Source: Liquidambar formosana (taxonomy: Eukaryota; Streptophyta; Magnoliopsida; Saxifragales; Altingiaceae). From it: a DNA stretch of 64,000 nt. Below the pieces are notes generated by a model. The model did not search any database. It saw only the letters and a list, made by a program, of their open reading frames with translations, and was not told the DNA's origin. Positions 61,709 to 64,000 of the stretch are shown piece by piece. The stretch covers positions 43,026,792 through 43,090,791 of the forward strand of contig CM077821.1 in assembly GCA_039720395.1 (NCBI GenBank), in the 5' to 3' direction. Both the position numbers and the translations under genes were made by a program. How positions within the stretch are numbered: the first letter of the stretch is position 1; each line of letters opens with the position of its first letter.

Positions 61709-64000
61709 TGAATTACACATAATATGTATATATCATCCAAAAGAACCAGCAATCAGTATATTCTTCAAACCCAGATCAAGGATAACACCCAAACCCAATC
61801 TCAACTCCAGTTTTTGCTTATGCTCCAATCCAGCAACTCCAAATCCTGAGACTATATACCCACTAAACCCAGACACCATTAAATATGTAGAATTCTCAAA
61901 AAGGGACCAAATGGGTATGGGCCAAATAACAGCAAATGTGTCTATGAGACAAGAAAGCAATAGTTTTTATGTGAAGTTCAGAGAATATGGAGATGTGCTG
62001 GGGTTGCATACCTTGAATCTGGGTTGAATGTGTTTAGACTCTCCATGGTGTGTCACCTTTTCAATAACAGCCTTAGCTGTACAAACCCATATAGATTTGA
62101 TGGTGGCAGAGTTCTGGTCTGAGATCAGAGGGATCAAAAGGGGAGCAATGGATAAGAAAAGGGGTTTGGAATTTTTTGGCAGAAAATCTTTTAGATTGAT
62201 GTCAGACGAGATCTGCAATGGGGAGATAAAAATGATTTAAACCTACAAATTCTGACAATTTGTTTTTCTATTCCTCTCTCTCTCTCTCTCTCTCTCTCTT
62301 TTTCTTATGTTTTTGTGGCCTAGTGGGTTTGTAGGGTCTTTTATTCCATGGCTGAGATCGTGAGGTTTTGGACCCTTATGAGCAATAATCCACCATTCTA
62401 GGCAATTTTTGCTCATCTTACTTCATCCCTAGTTTTTCTGGTATTGGTGGTGTCTTTTCTCTTTAATCATTGACATAATAAAATTTTTCCTCAATATGAC
62501 ATTTTCCTAAAAAGCAATCTTTGTTAAAATTCAATGGACTCACCAAAGTTGGAAATTTGTCATGTTACCTATGGCCCTATGGGACTATGGGTTCTTGTCC
62601 CTGTCTTAGTGTCTTACTGAATATTTTGTAATATATATTTCCTACCCTTTTTATGTCTTTTTTATTTTATTTATAGGATTCCCTTTTTATGTCTTGCATT
62701 TGAAGTTTTCCTTAATGTCAAGTCTTTGGAAATGCGATCTTCCAACTTGTTTATTAAGTTTCTTGGACTGTGGTATCAAAAAACAAAAAAAAAAAAAAAA
62801 AAAAAAAAAAGAGAGGATGATTTCTTGGACTGGCCAAAGTAGGAAATTTGTCATGTTGTTTGTGGATTTATGTGAAGCAGCCTCATTGAATAAATTCATA
62901 TACTTCCTCCCCTTTCATGTCTTGAACCCCATTTCTTTTATAAATAAAATAAAATAAAAAAATTGAACTTTTTTTTTACCCCGCCTTCATGAATATTTCT
63001 TAGACTTCCTTCCCTATTATGACCTGCATTCCCATTTTTTTCCTATTTATTTATAATTATTTGAAGCCTACCAACAGTAATTTCCAAAATTAAGATTTAT
63101 CATGTATTAGTTTTCTTTTTTCAAAAATTTGTTTCTATTTTTTTATTTTTTTATTTTTATATATAGCTTTTTATCTCAAAATATATAGTTAGAGAGCAGG
63201 CAAGATGGATCTAGTTAATGTTAGGCTCCCTTGTTGGGTAGGGAGCATTGTTCAAGTTGTTATGGCATAAGAAGCAAGGATACAATGGCCAACCCAACCT
63301 GGTAAGAAAAATGGATCAATTGACAGGTTAGCAATGAAAGCTATGTGCTATTTCATGTCCTGTCTAATTTGGATGAGTTTTAGGCTGTTCTGATGGTATT
63401 CTGATATTGTCTCAGTGTCTTGGTAGGAAATATATAGAGTAATTTTACATCTCAAACCAAAGAATTCATCATCCCATTGAATTTCTATCAAGAAGTCTCG
63501 TTTTTAATTATACTTTTTCATTTTTTTTAGTGTTGAACTGGGGTGTCCTAGAAAAAGTCCACTTAGACCCATGAGCTACATAATGGAAGTATCCCTCCCA
63601 AAACCCACCAACAATAGTGAGCATAGGATTGATCCCAGCCCTCTAGTTCAATCATCTAAGGACTTCTTACTTCTTAGCAAACAAGCTAGCAATTTCCTTT
63701 CCCACCATAAATTTAGGGAAAAAGGGAAAAAAAAAAGAGAAAAGGAAGATGTGGTGAAACCCTATTAATTAGGATATCCAGAACTTCTACCCAACCAAAT
63801 TAATCAATTTGACATACATTTAAGTGTAAAATAAAACATCGAAATTATTCAGTGTGACGGCCATATCCACTCTCCCAAGGCACAGACCCACACACTATTA
63901 ATTGGTGAATATTAATGGTTAGATCAATTATGATTCATTGCATGGTTGTAGCAATTAATCATTTTGTCCAGATACACAGGATGGGCTCTCCAAATTGGTC
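61709..64000. other. PP2C upstream region to the right edge
   Basis: The first 0.6 kb is probably 5'UTR and promoter, with a CT/GA microsatellite at 62272-62301. From 62.3 kb to the edge the sequence is AT-rich with T- and A-runs. No gene, delimited transposon or tRNA is recognised. Confidence 0.55.
61942..62011 (-). other. Probable 5'UTR intron of the PP2C gene
   Basis: On the minus strand, CAAG|GTATGC at 62011 and TCTCATAG|ACAC at 61942 would bound a 70-nt intron, the shortest usual size in plants. It lies 230 bp upstream of the start codon. Not proven. Confidence 0.4.

Noticed and set aside
63540..63770. Possible tRNA- or SINE-like stretch near the right edge
   Set aside because: A GGGATCAATCC-like segment is seen on the minus strand, but no A box, tail or target duplication supports it.

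Overview
This window is nuclear DNA from a flowering plant, most likely a eudicot. It is AT-rich, the genes are split by many short GT-AG introns, and most of the space between them is transposon debris. The species cannot be fixed from the sequence alone. All exon coordinates below come from reading splice sites, codon phase and remembered family motifs by eye. No alignment or database search was run.

Six gene loci are intact or nearly so, and one more is probably a small pseudogene. From left to right they are: (1) a TBC-domain Rab-GAP on the minus strand (54-8835; its last exon lies off the left edge); (2) and (3) two tandem lambda-class glutathione transferases on the minus strand (16887-21219 and 29658-34001), with identical intron positions and an ATG-to-ATG distance of 12.8 kb; (4) between them, a previously hidden two-exon cysteine-rich secreted peptide on the minus strand (27550-27885) whose third codon is a stop; (5) a chloroplast TerC-family membrane protein with 14 exons on the minus strand (36338-44921); (6) a MOS11/CIP29-like mRNA-export protein on the plus strand (51842-54893); (7) a clade-D-type protein phosphatase 2C on the minus strand (58393-61708). 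MOS11 and the PP2C are convergent. These genes serve unrelated pathways: membrane traffic, redox or detoxification, thylakoid biogenesis, mRNA export and dephosphorylation signalling. Only the GST pair is functionally linked.

The intergenic and intronic DNA holds many well-delimited mobile elements. They include a 378-bp solo LTR with a perfect 5-bp duplication, a 2.45-kb solo LTR nested in an older LTR-like fragment, two SINEs with 12-bp target duplications, three hAT-type elements (one 1001 bp long with a perfect 8-bp duplication in a GST promoter), two Tourist-like MITEs with TAA duplications, and a family of about 400-bp fold-back palindromes. There is also a 1.07-kb tandem duplication of non-coding DNA upstream of the TerC gene.

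The most interesting observations are these. The cysteine-rich peptide gene is apparently dead or unusually expressed. A TGACG/ACGT inverted-repeat element is shared by the two GST promoters but has been pushed away from each gene by a different transposon. The MOS11 protein is built from RF repeats whose introns all cut the same Arg codon. Six copies of an 18-bp palindrome cluster inside the large LTR.
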